Origin: Oscillospiraceae bacterium
GTDB taxonomy: Bacteria > Bacillota > Clostridia > UMGS1810
Direction of reading: 5' to 3'
Assembly (NCBI GenBank): GCA_015068825.1
Contig: SVJU01000005.1
Span: forward strand, 1-64,000
Length of the DNA: 64,000 nt
How positions within the stretch are numbered: the first letter of the stretch is position 1; the number at the start of each line of letters is the position of its first letter. Shown here one piece after another: positions 19,869 through 28,756 of this stretch. The translations under genes were made by a program, and so were the position numbers. The notes below the pieces were generated by a model. It saw only the letters and a list, made by a program, of their open reading frames with translations. It had not been told where the DNA came from and did no database searches.

Positions 19869-20720
19869 TTATTTGGTTATATATATAATTCCAATTGCAC
19901 CCGGTCCTGTGTTTGTGCCAACAGTTCCGCCAATAGATGCAACTTCTACATTATTTAAATCAACAATACCGTCTATTTTTTCTTTTAGTTTTTCTACTTT
20001 ATCAGAAGCTACTGCATGAAGAATATAAACAGTGTGTTCAGTGTCAATTTCATCCTTCATTATATCGGCAAATTTAGAATAAATCTTTTTCATTCCCCTT
20101 ACCTTATCAAAGCTTTCAACAAGACCATTTGCAATAGTAAGTATTGGTTTTATGTCAAGAACATTTCCAATGATTTTTGTTGTAGGGCTTATTCTTCCGC
20201 CTTTTTCAAGATAATCAAGAGTATCTACTGCAAAAAGTATTTTTGTTTTTTCTTTAAGATAATCAATTTTTTTGATAATTTCGTCTAAATCTTTGCCATC
20301 ATTTGCCATTTGTGCGGCAACAAGTGCAAGACGACCATATCCAAGTGATAAACTGTATCCGTCATAAATTGTAATATCTGCATCATCATGCTCTTCTAAA
20401 AACATATTTTTTGCAAGATTTGCAGTTTGATTTGTTCCGCTTGCCTTTGACGAAATTGTTATATATAAAATTTTATAATCTTTATAATATTTTTCAAACA
20501 TTTCGGTTATTTTTGTAATATTAACCTGACTTGTTTTCGGCACACCATCAAAGCTTACAAGCTTATCGTAAAAATCTTCAGCATTAAGTTCCAAAGTTTC
20601 TACAAATGTTTCATCACCGAATGATATATTTTGTCCTAAAAGGTCAATATTATACTTATTTGCAATTTCTAAGCTTATATCTGATGTAGTATCTGTTATA
20701 ACCTTTATTTTTTTCACCAA
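19869..20720 (-). CDS. DegV family protein
   Basis: VITDTTSDISLEIANKYNID, KTSQVN, GRISPTTKIIGNVLDIKPIL. Confidence 0.93.
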   Translation of the reverse strand: MVKKIKVITDTTSDISLEIANKYNIDLLGQNISFGDETFVETLELNAEDFYDKLVSFDGVPKTSQVNITKITEMFEKYYKDYKILYITISSKASGTNQTANLAKNMFLEEHDDADITIYDGYSLSLGYGRLALVAAQMANDGKDLDEIIKKIDYLKEKTKILFAVDTLDYLEKGGRISPTTKIIGNVLDIKPILTIANGLVESFDKVRGMKKIYSKFADIMKDEIDTEHTVYILHAVASDKVEKLKEKIDGIVDLNNVEVASIGGTVGTNTGPGAIGIIYITK

Positions 20721-20735
20721 AGCTCCTCCAATCTG

Positions 20736-21230
20736 CTACCATTCAAATTTTGTAAGCGCACCTTGTTGTTTAAGGTGCTCAAAATTATTTTGTCTTAATG
20801 CTTCGTAAAGAACAATTGCAACCGAATTTGATAGATTAAGACTTCTTGCTTCATCTATCATAGGTATTCTTATGCAGTGCTCCTTATTTTCTTTTAAAAG
20901 CGCCTCATCAAGACCTTTTGTTTCTTTTCCGAACAAAATAAAGTCGTTATCTTTATATTCAACATCGCAATAGTTATTAAGTGCTTTTGTTGTTGAAAAG
21001 AAAAATCTTCCACCTTTATTTTTTTCAAAAAAATCATCTATATTTTCATAATATTTAACACCTAAAAAATGCCAGTAATCAAGACCTGCTCTTTTAAGTT
21101 TTGCATCGGTTATTTCAAATCCCATTGGCTTTACTATATGAAGCTTGGTATTTGTTACAGCACAGGTTCTTGCAATATTTCCGGTATTTTGCGGGATTTC
21201 GGGTTCGACTAAAACTATATTGTAACTCAC
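20736..21230 (-). CDS. trmL: tRNA (cytidine(34)-2'-O)-methyltransferase
   Basis: IVLVEPEIPQNTGNIARTCAVTNTKLHIVKPMGF, FGKETKGL, SLNLSNSVAIVLYEALRQ. Confidence 0.95.
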   Translation of the reverse strand: MSYNIVLVEPEIPQNTGNIARTCAVTNTKLHIVKPMGFEITDAKLKRAGLDYWHFLGVKYYENIDDFFEKNKGGRFFFSTTKALNNYCDVEYKDNDFILFGKETKGLDEALLKENKEHCIRIPMIDEARSLNLSNSVAIVLYEALRQNNFEHLKQQGALTKFEW

Positions 21231-22414
21231 TTTTTATCACCCTCATGCAGTTCTTTCATAAATTCTTCTATTCTTAAAAGCGCCTCGTTAATAAGCTCAA
21301 TTGAATAAGCATACGAAACACGAAGATATCCTTCACCACAATCACCAAATGCAGTACCCGGAACAAGAGCAACTTTTTTCTTTTCCAAAAGAGTCTGACA
21401 AAACTCGGCTGATGTCATACCGGTTGATTTAATAGACGGGAAAATATAAAATGCGCCCTGCGGATTAAAGCAGGTAAGCCCCAATTTATTAAATCCGTCA
21501 ACAATTACTTTTCTTCTGTAATTATATTCATTTGTCATCATTTCAATCGACTTATCGCCATTTTTAAGTGCTTCTATTGCTGCAAACTGACTGGTTGTTG
21601 GCGCACACATTATTGCATACTGATGAATTTTTGTCATAACCTTTATAATTTTTTCGTTACCAACAGCGTATCCAAGACGCCATCCTGTCATAGCATACGC
21701 TTTTGAAAAACCATTTATAACAACAACTCTGTCTTTCATATCGGGAAATGATGCAATCGAGGTATGCTTTCCTTCGTATGTAAGCTCAGCATAAATTTCG
21801 TCCGAAATAACCATAATATTATTTTCTTTTATAACAGGCACTATTTCTGCAAGCTCATCTTTTGTCATAATAGCACCTGTGGGGTTATTTGGATACGATA
21901 ATATAAGAAGCTTTGTTTTATCGGTTATATGCGACAAAACATCTTCTTTTGTAAGCTTAAATGAGTTTTCTGCTTTTGTTTCAATAGGTACTGCTACACC
22001 GCCTGCCATTTCGGTACACGGTTTATAGCAAACAAACGACGGTTCAGGAATAAGAACTTCATCACCAGGATTTATAAGTGCTCTTAAAGCTACATCAACA
22101 GCTTCACTTCCACCTACTGTAACAAGGACTTCGTTTGCACTATAGTTTAGAGAAAATTTTCGTGCAAGGTAATTACAAATTTCTTCTCTTAATTCAATAA
22201 GACCAGCATTTGCTGTGTAATGGCTTTTTCCTCTTTCAAGAGAATAAATACCTGCATCTCTTATATGCCACGGAGTCTGAAAATCAGGTTCACCAACACC
22301 AAGTGATATACAATCCTTCATATTACTTGCTGCATCAAAAAATTTTCTTATACCCGACGGCGGCATTTTTGCTATTTTTTCATTGATAAAGCTTTCGGGA
22401 TTAAAATTTTTCAA
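21227..22414 (-). CDS. Class I/II PLP-dependent aminotransferase
   Basis: ISLGVGEPDFQTPWHIRDA, SYPNNPTGAIM, VINGFSKAYAMTGWRLGY. Confidence 0.95.
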   Translation of the reverse strand: MKNFNPESFINEKIAKMPPSGIRKFFDAASNMKDCISLGVGEPDFQTPWHIRDAGIYSLERGKSHYTANAGLIELREEICNYLARKFSLNYSANEVLVTVGGSEAVDVALRALINPGDEVLIPEPSFVCYKPCTEMAGGVAVPIETKAENSFKLTKEDVLSHITDKTKLLILSYPNNPTGAIMTKDELAEIVPVIKENNIMVISDEIYAELTYEGKHTSIASFPDMKDRVVVINGFSKAYAMTGWRLGYAVGNEKIIKVMTKIHQYAIMCAPTTSQFAAIEALKNGDKSIEMMTNEYNYRRKVIVDGFNKLGLTCFNPQGAFYIFPSIKSTGMTSAEFCQTLLEKKKVALVPGTAFGDCGEGYLRVSYAYSIELINEALLRIEEFMKELHEGDKK

Positions 22415-22890
22415 AGTGTAATCACCTGCCTGTCATCTTTTTTAACGTCTTCAAATATGATATTTTCAACTTTGTATTTTTTAAGAACAAAATGTGTTGC
22501 TGTGCTTACAATACATTCCATTGGTGCAAGCTTTTTGTGCACAAAAAGCGCAACCTCCTGCATTGTTTTGCCTTCTATTGTAACAGATAAATCATAATCT
22601 CCTGCCATTAAAAGAACAGTTTTTACTTCAGGATACTGATAAATTCTTTCGGCAATTTTATCAAAGCCCTCTCCTCTTTGAGGTGTTACTTTAAGTTCAA
22701 TCATTGCAGATACTATTTCTTTATCTGTTTTTTCCCAGTTAATAACACTTTTATTCTTTAAAATTACACCTTTGCTTTTAAAATCTTCTATTGCTTTTTC
22801 AACATCTTCCACCTTCATATCAAGCATAAGCGCTATCTGATTAGGTGTGGTATTACAATTTTCTTCTAAAATTTCAAGTATTCTTTCCAT
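22411..22890 (-). CDS. Lrp/AsnC family transcriptional regulator
   Basis: N-terminal HTH and C-terminal ligand-binding domain (VLLMAGDYDLSVTIEGKTMQEVALFV). Confidence 0.85.
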   Translation of the reverse strand: MERILEILEENCNTTPNQIALMLDMKVEDVEKAIEDFKSKGVILKNKSVINWEKTDKEIVSAMIELKVTPQRGEGFDKIAERIYQYPEVKTVLLMAGDYDLSVTIEGKTMQEVALFVHKKLAPMECIVSTATHFVLKKYKVENIIFEDVKKDDRQVITL

Positions 22891-23381
22891 TATTTTCTAC
22901 CTCCATTTAAAGTCGGTTTATTTAAAAATTTATTTTTCAGTGATAAAGCAAAAAATATGCCTATTGACGAGCCGGAAAAATCAATTAAAACATCCTTCAT
23001 ATTTCCGCTTCTTCCTTCGGTAAAAAGCTGATGAATTTCGTCTGACACTGCATATATAAGACATACTAAAACAGCGATAGCCACATAAGCATAATCTTTT
23101 TTTGAAAACGAAAATTTGAGTGCAAAAAACATAAAAAATCCTAAAAAAAGATATATAGAAAAATGTGCACTCTTTCTTACAACTGCATTAAGCGACCAGT
23201 TGTCTGTCCACTCTTTTTTTACAAGCGGTTTGTCTTTAGGTACATACTTTCCGTCAGATATAGCAACCGAAATTTTTTCACTTATGCTATCTGATTTTTC
23301 ACCCTCTTGTGATGAAAACACAAAGATTATTGCCATAATGAATATTACAATAATCCATAAAAGATATTTTATAAATTTCAT
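22890..23381 (-). CDS. VanZ family protein
   Basis: FSSQEGEKSDSIS, RKSAHFSIYLFLGFFMFFAL, VSDEIHQLFTEGRSGNMKDVLIDFSGSSIG. Confidence 0.92.
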   Translation of the reverse strand: MKFIKYLLWIIVIFIMAIIFVFSSQEGEKSDSISEKISVAISDGKYVPKDKPLVKKEWTDNWSLNAVVRKSAHFSIYLFLGFFMFFALKFSFSKKDYAYVAIAVLVCLIYAVSDEIHQLFTEGRSGNMKDVLIDFSGSSIGIFFALSLKNKFLNKPTLNGGRK

Positions 23382-23518
23382 TTCTTCTTCCTTAATATTA
23401 TAGATAATGAAATTATCTCATAAATACATATTTTTGTCAATGAGAAAGTTAAATACATTTTACCTCCGTTTTTATAATACTTATCTTTCGACATACTTAA
23501 TTTGTGCATATATCCATC

Positions 23519-23547
23519 TTGACACACATTTTGATTTTTGATATACT
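23519..23547 (+). promoter_or_regulatory. Sigma-A-type promoter of Cys-rich protein leader
   Basis: TTGACA (23519-23524), 17-nt spacer, TATACT (23542-23547). Confidence 0.75.
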
Positions 23548-23553
23548 TCTAAT

Positions 23554-23737
23554 TGCGACACAAGTTAATATTGGTGGAATTTATAAAAAGTGTGTATTTC
23601 TACTTTGGTAAAAATGCAGGCTCTGTTTTCGCATACTTTTTATAAGTTCCGAGAATTTGTGTCGCAGCAAATTAGAGCTATGTGTTTTTCATGCGTGGCT
23701 TTATGCTGCGCATTTTTTAATTTAAGGAGAAATTTTT
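23554..23737 (+). ncRNA. Candidate cis-regulatory attenuator/riboswitch-like leader
   Basis: 19-bp helix 23576-23594/23632-23650; antiterminator AGCUAUGUGU/AUGCGUGGCU overlapping terminator AUGCGUGGC-UUUAU-GCUGCGCAU-UUUUU directly before the RBS. Confidence 0.6.
23691..23718 (+). terminator. Attenuator terminator in the leader
   Basis: ATGCGTGGC TTTAT GCTGCGCAT followed by TTTTT. Confidence 0.7.
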
Positions 23738-23965
23738 ATGCTTATTGATGTAACGGGAATTATACTGACGCCAGGAAATATGGGAAAGGATTGTGTTGGT
23801 AACGGTCAGCATTTTGATGAGAATGGAAATTTAATAGAATGCTGTTGTGATGAATGTGATTATATGATGTGCTGTATAAATAAAATAAACAAAGAAAAAT
23901 GCAGAAATTGCCCTGTTTTTGATTGCCCGAACAATATTAATTCAAATAAAAAATCCCTGATGTAA
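23738..23965 (+). CDS. Small cysteine-rich protein (75 aa)
   Basis: RBS aaggag; ECCCDECDYMMCC...CRNCPVFDCPN; 11 Cys; bounded by promoter and terminator. Confidence 0.8.
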   Translation: MLIDVTGIILTPGNMGKDCVGNGQHFDENGNLIECCCDECDYMMCCINKINKEKCRNCPVFDCPNNINSNKKSLM

Positions 23966-23983
23966 ATCAGGGATTTAATTTTT
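23951..23983. terminator. Bidirectional terminator between Cys-rich gene and rnpB
   Basis: aaatccctga-tgtaaa-tcagggattt followed by aattttt. Confidence 0.75.
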
Positions 23984-23991
23984 ATAAAAAT

Positions 23992-24333
23992 GAGTAATCC
24001 TGTAAGCCGGGTTCTGTTTTAAATAGTCATCTATCTAGACCGCACATCTCTATGCGGTTCAAGCCACCTCTATCGAAAGATATCGGGCAAATATATTTCT
24101 TTCTTTACACGGTGTTGCATCAGATGGGGTTTACACATCAGGTTGATTTCCCAACCCATGGTGAGCTCTTACCTCGCCTTTTCATCCTTACCGTAAAAAT
24201 ACGGCGGTTCTTTTCTGTTGCACTTTCCTTAGAGTCGCCTCCACCGGGAGCTACCCGGCACCCTGCCCTATGATGCCCGGACTTTCCTCATATACATCCT
24301 TTCGGATTGCATCTGCGACTATTTGGATTACTC
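23992..24333 (-). ncRNA. rnpB: RNase P RNA (bacterial)
   Basis: Minus strand GAGUAAUCC...GAGGAAAGUCCGGGC...ACAGAACCCGGCUUACAGGAUUACUC; terminal P1 pairing GAGUAAUCC/GGAUUACUC. Confidence 0.96.
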
Positions 24334-24347
24334 ATATTTAAGCTTAT

Positions 24348-25151
24348 TTAATTATACAAAAAATTAACTGGATTTTTATTTTCACAAGATTTTATAATTT
24401 CAATATCACTAAATTTTTCTGTTAATTTTTCATGAAACCAATCCATTGCAATTATTTCGGTTTCATAATGACCTGCATCTACAATTGCAAAATCATTTTC
24501 ATAAGCATCTCTTATTAAATTATACTTAAAATCGCCCGTTATGTAAAGGTCGATTTTTTTGTCAAAGCAAAATTCCATCATAGAAGAGCCACCGCCTGAA
24601 TTTACGGCTACATATTCAATAATTTTTTCTTCATTACCAGAAAATTTTAAATTTTCATTACCAAGACTTTGTTTTATATTTTTTAAAACATCTTTAAGCT
24701 TTTGTGGCTTTTCTAATTTTGAAAATCTACCGTATCCGCACATTTTACCATTAAACTCTTTAGTTGGTACTAAAATTTCACACTTTTCAAGTCCGATTTT
24801 TTTGGCAAGTAAATCATTAAGTCCATCAGAAACTACATCTAAATTTGTATGTGCACTGTAAACAGAAATATCGTTTTTTATAAGATATCTTAAAAGCTTT
24901 TCGTTATCCTCAGTTAATCTTTTTACAGGATTAAAAATAACAGGATGATGCGAAATTATTAGATTGGCTTTGTTTTCACAAGCCTCTTTTGCCACAGACA
25001 AATCCACATCAAGACAAACCATAATTTTTGTAACTTCGCTTTTTTTATCGCCAATCAAAAATCCTACATTATCCCATTCTTCTGCCAGATTTTCGGGGCA
25101 TATACTATTTAAATAATCGCAAATTTCAAAAATCTTAGCCATTAAACTCAT
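24348..25151 (-). CDS. Nif3-like dinuclear metal center hexameric protein
   Basis: EEWDNVGFLIGD, ISHHPVIFNPVKRL, SAHTNLDVVSDGLND, DAGHYETE. Confidence 0.94.
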   Translation of the reverse strand: MSLMAKIFEICDYLNSICPENLAEEWDNVGFLIGDKKSEVTKIMVCLDVDLSVAKEACENKANLIISHHPVIFNPVKRLTEDNEKLLRYLIKNDISVYSAHTNLDVVSDGLNDLLAKKIGLEKCEILVPTKEFNGKMCGYGRFSKLEKPQKLKDVLKNIKQSLGNENLKFSGNEEKIIEYVAVNSGGGSSMMEFCFDKKIDLYITGDFKYNLIRDAYENDFAIVDAGHYETEIIAMDWFHEKLTEKFSDIEIIKSCENKNPVNFLYN

Positions 25152-25821
25152 CCCTCGCTTTTATGTAATACGAAAGTTCTTTTTCTCTTTTTTCTATTTC
25201 ACAAGATAGATTTTTAGACTTTTTAAGACCATTTATTATTTTTGTAACTGTATATATTTTGTTATCCATATACTTTAAAAAAAGCTCATCTTTATCCAAA
25301 AAAAGTCTTTTACCCACATATATATCAAATTCACTTAAAACTTCGTTTCCTTTTTTACACACCAGAATATTATATATTTTATCCTCTTCTTTTGCAAGAC
25401 ATTCCTTTGTTATTACAAAACCATTTTCACAAAGATACTTTCTTACTTCGTTAACTGCAAGCATAGGCTGCAAGATAAGCGTAGCATCAGACGAAATTTT
25501 ATCTTTTCCTTTATCTAAAATTTCGTTTATCAAAAGCCCGCCCATTCCAGCAATAACAGCCATATCAAAGCTGTTTTTTTCAACATTTTCAAAACCATTT
25601 GAGATAAGGGGCAAAATTTTATCTTCAAGACCATACTTTTTTATATTTTTGCTTGCAATTTTTACAGGACCTTCTTTTACATCTGATGCAACTGCATTTT
25701 TAGCTCTTTGTGTTTTTACGCAGTAAATTGGAATGTATGCGTGGTCCGTACCAATATCAACAAGATTTTCAACATTATTTATATTTTGAGCAATAGAAAG
25801 AAGTCTTTGTGGTAAAATCAT
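25135..25821 (-). CDS. trmK: tRNA (adenine(22)-N(1))-methyltransferase
   Basis: LVDIGTDHAYIPIYCV, AVASDVKEGPV, AVIAGMGGLLI, LILQPM. Confidence 0.92.
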   Translation of the reverse strand: MILPQRLLSIAQNINNVENLVDIGTDHAYIPIYCVKTQRAKNAVASDVKEGPVKIASKNIKKYGLEDKILPLISNGFENVEKNSFDMAVIAGMGGLLINEILDKGKDKISSDATLILQPMLAVNEVRKYLCENGFVITKECLAKEEDKIYNILVCKKGNEVLSEFDIYVGKRLFLDKDELFLKYMDNKIYTVTKIINGLKKSKNLSCEIEKREKELSYYIKARDEFNG

Positions 25822-25889
25822 TTTTTAATCCTTTTAATATAATTTATAAAGTATAAAAACGCATACATCACAAAAGATATATGCGTATT

Positions 25890-26594
25890 TTACATATTTA
25901 TTATCATTTTGCCGTTTTGTAAGATTTTATTTGTAAATTCGCTTCCGTGGCACCTTTTCATAAGCTTTACACATTTTTCAAACTCTGGCTTTCTGTCGGT
26001 AAGATTGTGACAATCTGTTCCGATAACCTGAATTGCATCATACGATGCAAGTTTTTTTGCCTTTCTTCTTGATGAAAACGAAAAATAGCACTCCTGATTA
26101 ATCTGAAAACAAACATTCATATCAAAAAGAGTTATGTAGAATGAAAAATCATCTTTTGTGCGGATGTACCTGTCAATATGAGCCATTACAGGAATAAGCT
26201 TTTTATAAATTGTAATTGAATAAATTTCATCAAAAATCCACATTGAACGATTATTAAACGGCATTTCAAGAAGTATGTAGTTTGAAGAAGCTATACATAG
26301 TTTTGACAAATCACAAATTTCTGATAAATGCGGCACAATTTTAACTTCTGCACCAAGACATATTTTGGGAATTTGAATATTATTTTTATTTGCCTCTTCC
26401 ATAACTAAGTTATATGCCATATTTCTTTTTGACAAAAACTCATTTAAATCATCTTTTTCCGCATCAAAATGCGGAGTGGCAACAACACATTCCACACCTT
26501 CATTATAAAGCATTTTAAGCATTTTAACAGATGTAGAAATATCTTTTGCACCGTCGTCAATTCCGGGTAGAATATGGGTATGAAAATCTATCAT
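25890..26594 (-). CDS. CpsB/CapC-family tyrosine-protein phosphatase
   Basis: MIDFHTHILPGIDDGAKDISTSVKML, VVATPHFDAE, PVMAHIDRY, GTDCHNLTDRKP. Confidence 0.93.
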   Translation of the reverse strand: MIDFHTHILPGIDDGAKDISTSVKMLKMLYNEGVECVVATPHFDAEKDDLNEFLSKRNMAYNLVMEEANKNNIQIPKICLGAEVKIVPHLSEICDLSKLCIASSNYILLEMPFNNRSMWIFDEIYSITIYKKLIPVMAHIDRYIRTKDDFSFYITLFDMNVCFQINQECYFSFSSRRKAKKLASYDAIQVIGTDCHNLTDRKPEFEKCVKLMKRCHGSEFTNKILQNGKMIINM

Positions 26595-26611
26595 ATTATC
26601 CCCCGTATATT

Positions 26612-27466
26612 TTATTTTTTGTCTTCTTCGGCATTTTTTGCAGCTTCAGCATATTTATATGCGTATTTGTATCCGCCATAGCCGTAGCCTTTTGAACCAT
26701 AGCCGTATTTATAACCATATTTATATTTGTATTTATATTTATAGTATTTAGAATAGTATCCCTCAGATGCAACAACACCATTAAGCATAAACCCTAAAAT
26801 TCTTGCATTTGCAAATTCAAGGCTCGAAATACATTTTTTAAGTGCATCGTGAGTTGTAAAGTTTTCTTTAACAATTACCACTACACCTGTTACAAATTTT
26901 GACATTGAAACAGCATCAGAAACAATGTTTACAGGAGGGGCATCGACAAAAATATAATCATATTTTTGTGATAACTCTTCCATTGCACTTTTCATTTTTG
27001 CTGATGACAAAAGTTCTGAAGGGTTAGGCGGAATCTGACCTGAAGAAATAACATCAAACCCATGTTCTTTATCATGCTGTATTATTTCATCAAGTGAAGC
27101 AAATCCTGCAAGATAATTAGAAAAACCAGTTTTATTTTCAAGATTTAAATTTCTGTGTATTTTAGGTTTTCTAAGGTCACCGTCTATTAAAAGAACTCTT
27201 TCGCCTGTAAGTGCAAATGTAATTGCAAGATTAATACAAGATGTACTTTTACCTTCTGCAGGCATTGCAGATGTAAAAATAATCTTTTTGCACCCTTCTT
27301 CCGTGTTAAGAGCATATTCAATGTTTGTACGAGTAGACTTATATGATTCTACAATAGCAAAATCACTGTCTTTTTTTAATATAACTTTAGAATAATTCCG
27401 TATATTGGTTGTTGTTTGTTCCACTTTATTATCAATCTTATTTTCAATTTTGGTATTGTCTGTCAT
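26612..27466 (-). CDS. CpsD/CapB-family BY-kinase (tyrosine-protein kinase) with Tyr-rich tail
   Basis: SAMPAEGKSTSCINLAITFALTGERVLLIDGDLRKPKIH, DYIFVDAPPVNIVSDA; C-terminal KYKYKYKYGYKYGYG tail. Confidence 0.94.
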   Translation of the reverse strand: MTDNTKIENKIDNKVEQTTTNIRNYSKVILKKDSDFAIVESYKSTRTNIEYALNTEEGCKKIIFTSAMPAEGKSTSCINLAITFALTGERVLLIDGDLRKPKIHRNLNLENKTGFSNYLAGFASLDEIIQHDKEHGFDVISSGQIPPNPSELLSSAKMKSAMEELSQKYDYIFVDAPPVNIVSDAVSMSKFVTGVVVIVKENFTTHDALKKCISSLEFANARILGFMLNGVVASEGYYSKYYKYKYKYKYGYKYGYGSKGYGYGGYKYAYKYAEAAKNAEEDKK

Positions 27467-27538
27467 ATTACCACACCTATTATAATTATATTTAACATTA
27501 AAATTATATCACACATCTTTTTTAATTGCAACAAAAAT

Positions 27539-28267
27539 TTATATTACAAAACCGCCACTTACATTAATAACCTCACCTGTAATGTAGCTTGCCTCATCAC
27601 TTGCAAGAAATTTAACAGTATTTGCAATTTCAAAAGGAGAAGCAATTTTTCCAACGGGAATTTCTTCTTTGAGCATATTTTTTGTTTCATCATCAAATGT
27701 GCACATATCGGTATCTACAACACCGGGAGCGATGCAGTTTACAAATATATTCGAAGGTGCAAGTTCTTTTGCAAGTGCTTTTGTAAAACCGATTATTGCT
27801 GACTTTGATGTAGAATAATGAACCTCACATGATGCCCCACAAATGCCCCACACAGACGAGATGTTTATTATTTTGCCTTCTTTTTTTCTCAAAAACTCAC
27901 TCATTACAGCCTTCGACATATTAAATACACTGCCTACATTTGTACGCATCATATTTTCAAAATCATCTTCTGTAATGTCGCAAAAAACCTTTTGCTCAGC
28001 TATACCTGCATTATTTACAACAACATCAACAGTTCCAAATTTTTTAATTGCAAAATCACAAAGTGCCTTTGCCTGATTAAAATCAGAAACATCTGCTTTA
28101 AAAGTGGCAGCATCTCCGCCGTTTTTTAAAATTTCATTTAAAACCTCGTTTGCCTTATCTTCACTTTTATTATAGTTTATAACAACATTAAAATCACTCG
28201 CAAGTTTTAGAGCAATTGCTCTGCCAATTCCTCTTGATGCACCTGTTACAATTACCGTTTTTTTCAT
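27539..28267 (-). CDS. SDR family oxidoreductase (FabG-like)
   Basis: VTGASRGIGRAIALKLA, VVNNAGIA, VHYSTSKSAIIGFTKALAKELAP, GGFVI. Confidence 0.93.
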   Translation of the reverse strand: MKKTVIVTGASRGIGRAIALKLASDFNVVINYNKSEDKANEVLNEILKNGGDAATFKADVSDFNQAKALCDFAIKKFGTVDVVVNNAGIAEQKVFCDITEDDFENMMRTNVGSVFNMSKAVMSEFLRKKEGKIINISSVWGICGASCEVHYSTSKSAIIGFTKALAKELAPSNIFVNCIAPGVVDTDMCTFDDETKNMLKEEIPVGKIASPFEIANTVKFLASDEASYITGEVINVSGGFVI

Positions 28268-28282
28268 TTTTAAAATACTCCA

Positions 28283-28750
28283 TTACATATCAACATATTT
28301 TGAAAGCATATAAAGATAATCAGACATTCTGTTAAGATATTTTATAACTCCAATATCAATATAATCAATTCCTACGGCACATCTTTCAGCCTCACGGCAG
28401 ATACATCTTGCAAAATCAATATATGCACCCGCTTTTGTTCCGGCAAAAGAAAAACCTTCAAATGAGCCTGCTTCTGATGTATAATAATCTATTCTTTCTT
28501 CAAAAAAACTTACATCACATAAAAATGAGGAATATCCGGAAATAAATCCATTTAAAGATACCAAGTCCTTCTGAAGTTTTAAAATTTCTTCTTTTATTTC
28601 AGTTTTTTCAGCTTCAATACGCGCAAAATTAAGACTTGACGAAAGCTTATCTATTGTTCCTACAAGATTAAAAATTTCGTCATCTTTTCTGACACGCTTT
28701 TTAAGGATATCACTATATCCTTCATCACCTTTTTTTGTATATATTTTCAA
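28283..28750 (-). CDS. Divergent PduO-type cob(I)alamin adenosyltransferase-like protein
   Basis: MKIYTKKGDEGYSDIL, ARCICREAERC, YLNRMSDYLYMLSKY. Confidence 0.75.
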   Translation of the reverse strand: MKIYTKKGDEGYSDILKKRVRKDDEIFNLVGTIDKLSSSLNFARIEAEKTEIKEEILKLQKDLVSLNGFISGYSSFLCDVSFFEERIDYYTSEAGSFEGFSFAGTKAGAYIDFARCICREAERCAVGIDYIDIGVIKYLNRMSDYLYMLSKYVDM

Positions 28751-28756
28751 ATTATA

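Noticed and set aside
24052-24273. 73-aa plus-strand ORF
   Set aside because: Lies antisense inside the RNase P RNA gene; Pro/Phe-rich translation with no family.
26596-26781. 61-aa minus-strand ORF with NININTNINMVINTAMVQ repeats
   Set aside because: Alternate frame of the BY-kinase Tyr tail (TATAAA-type low complexity).
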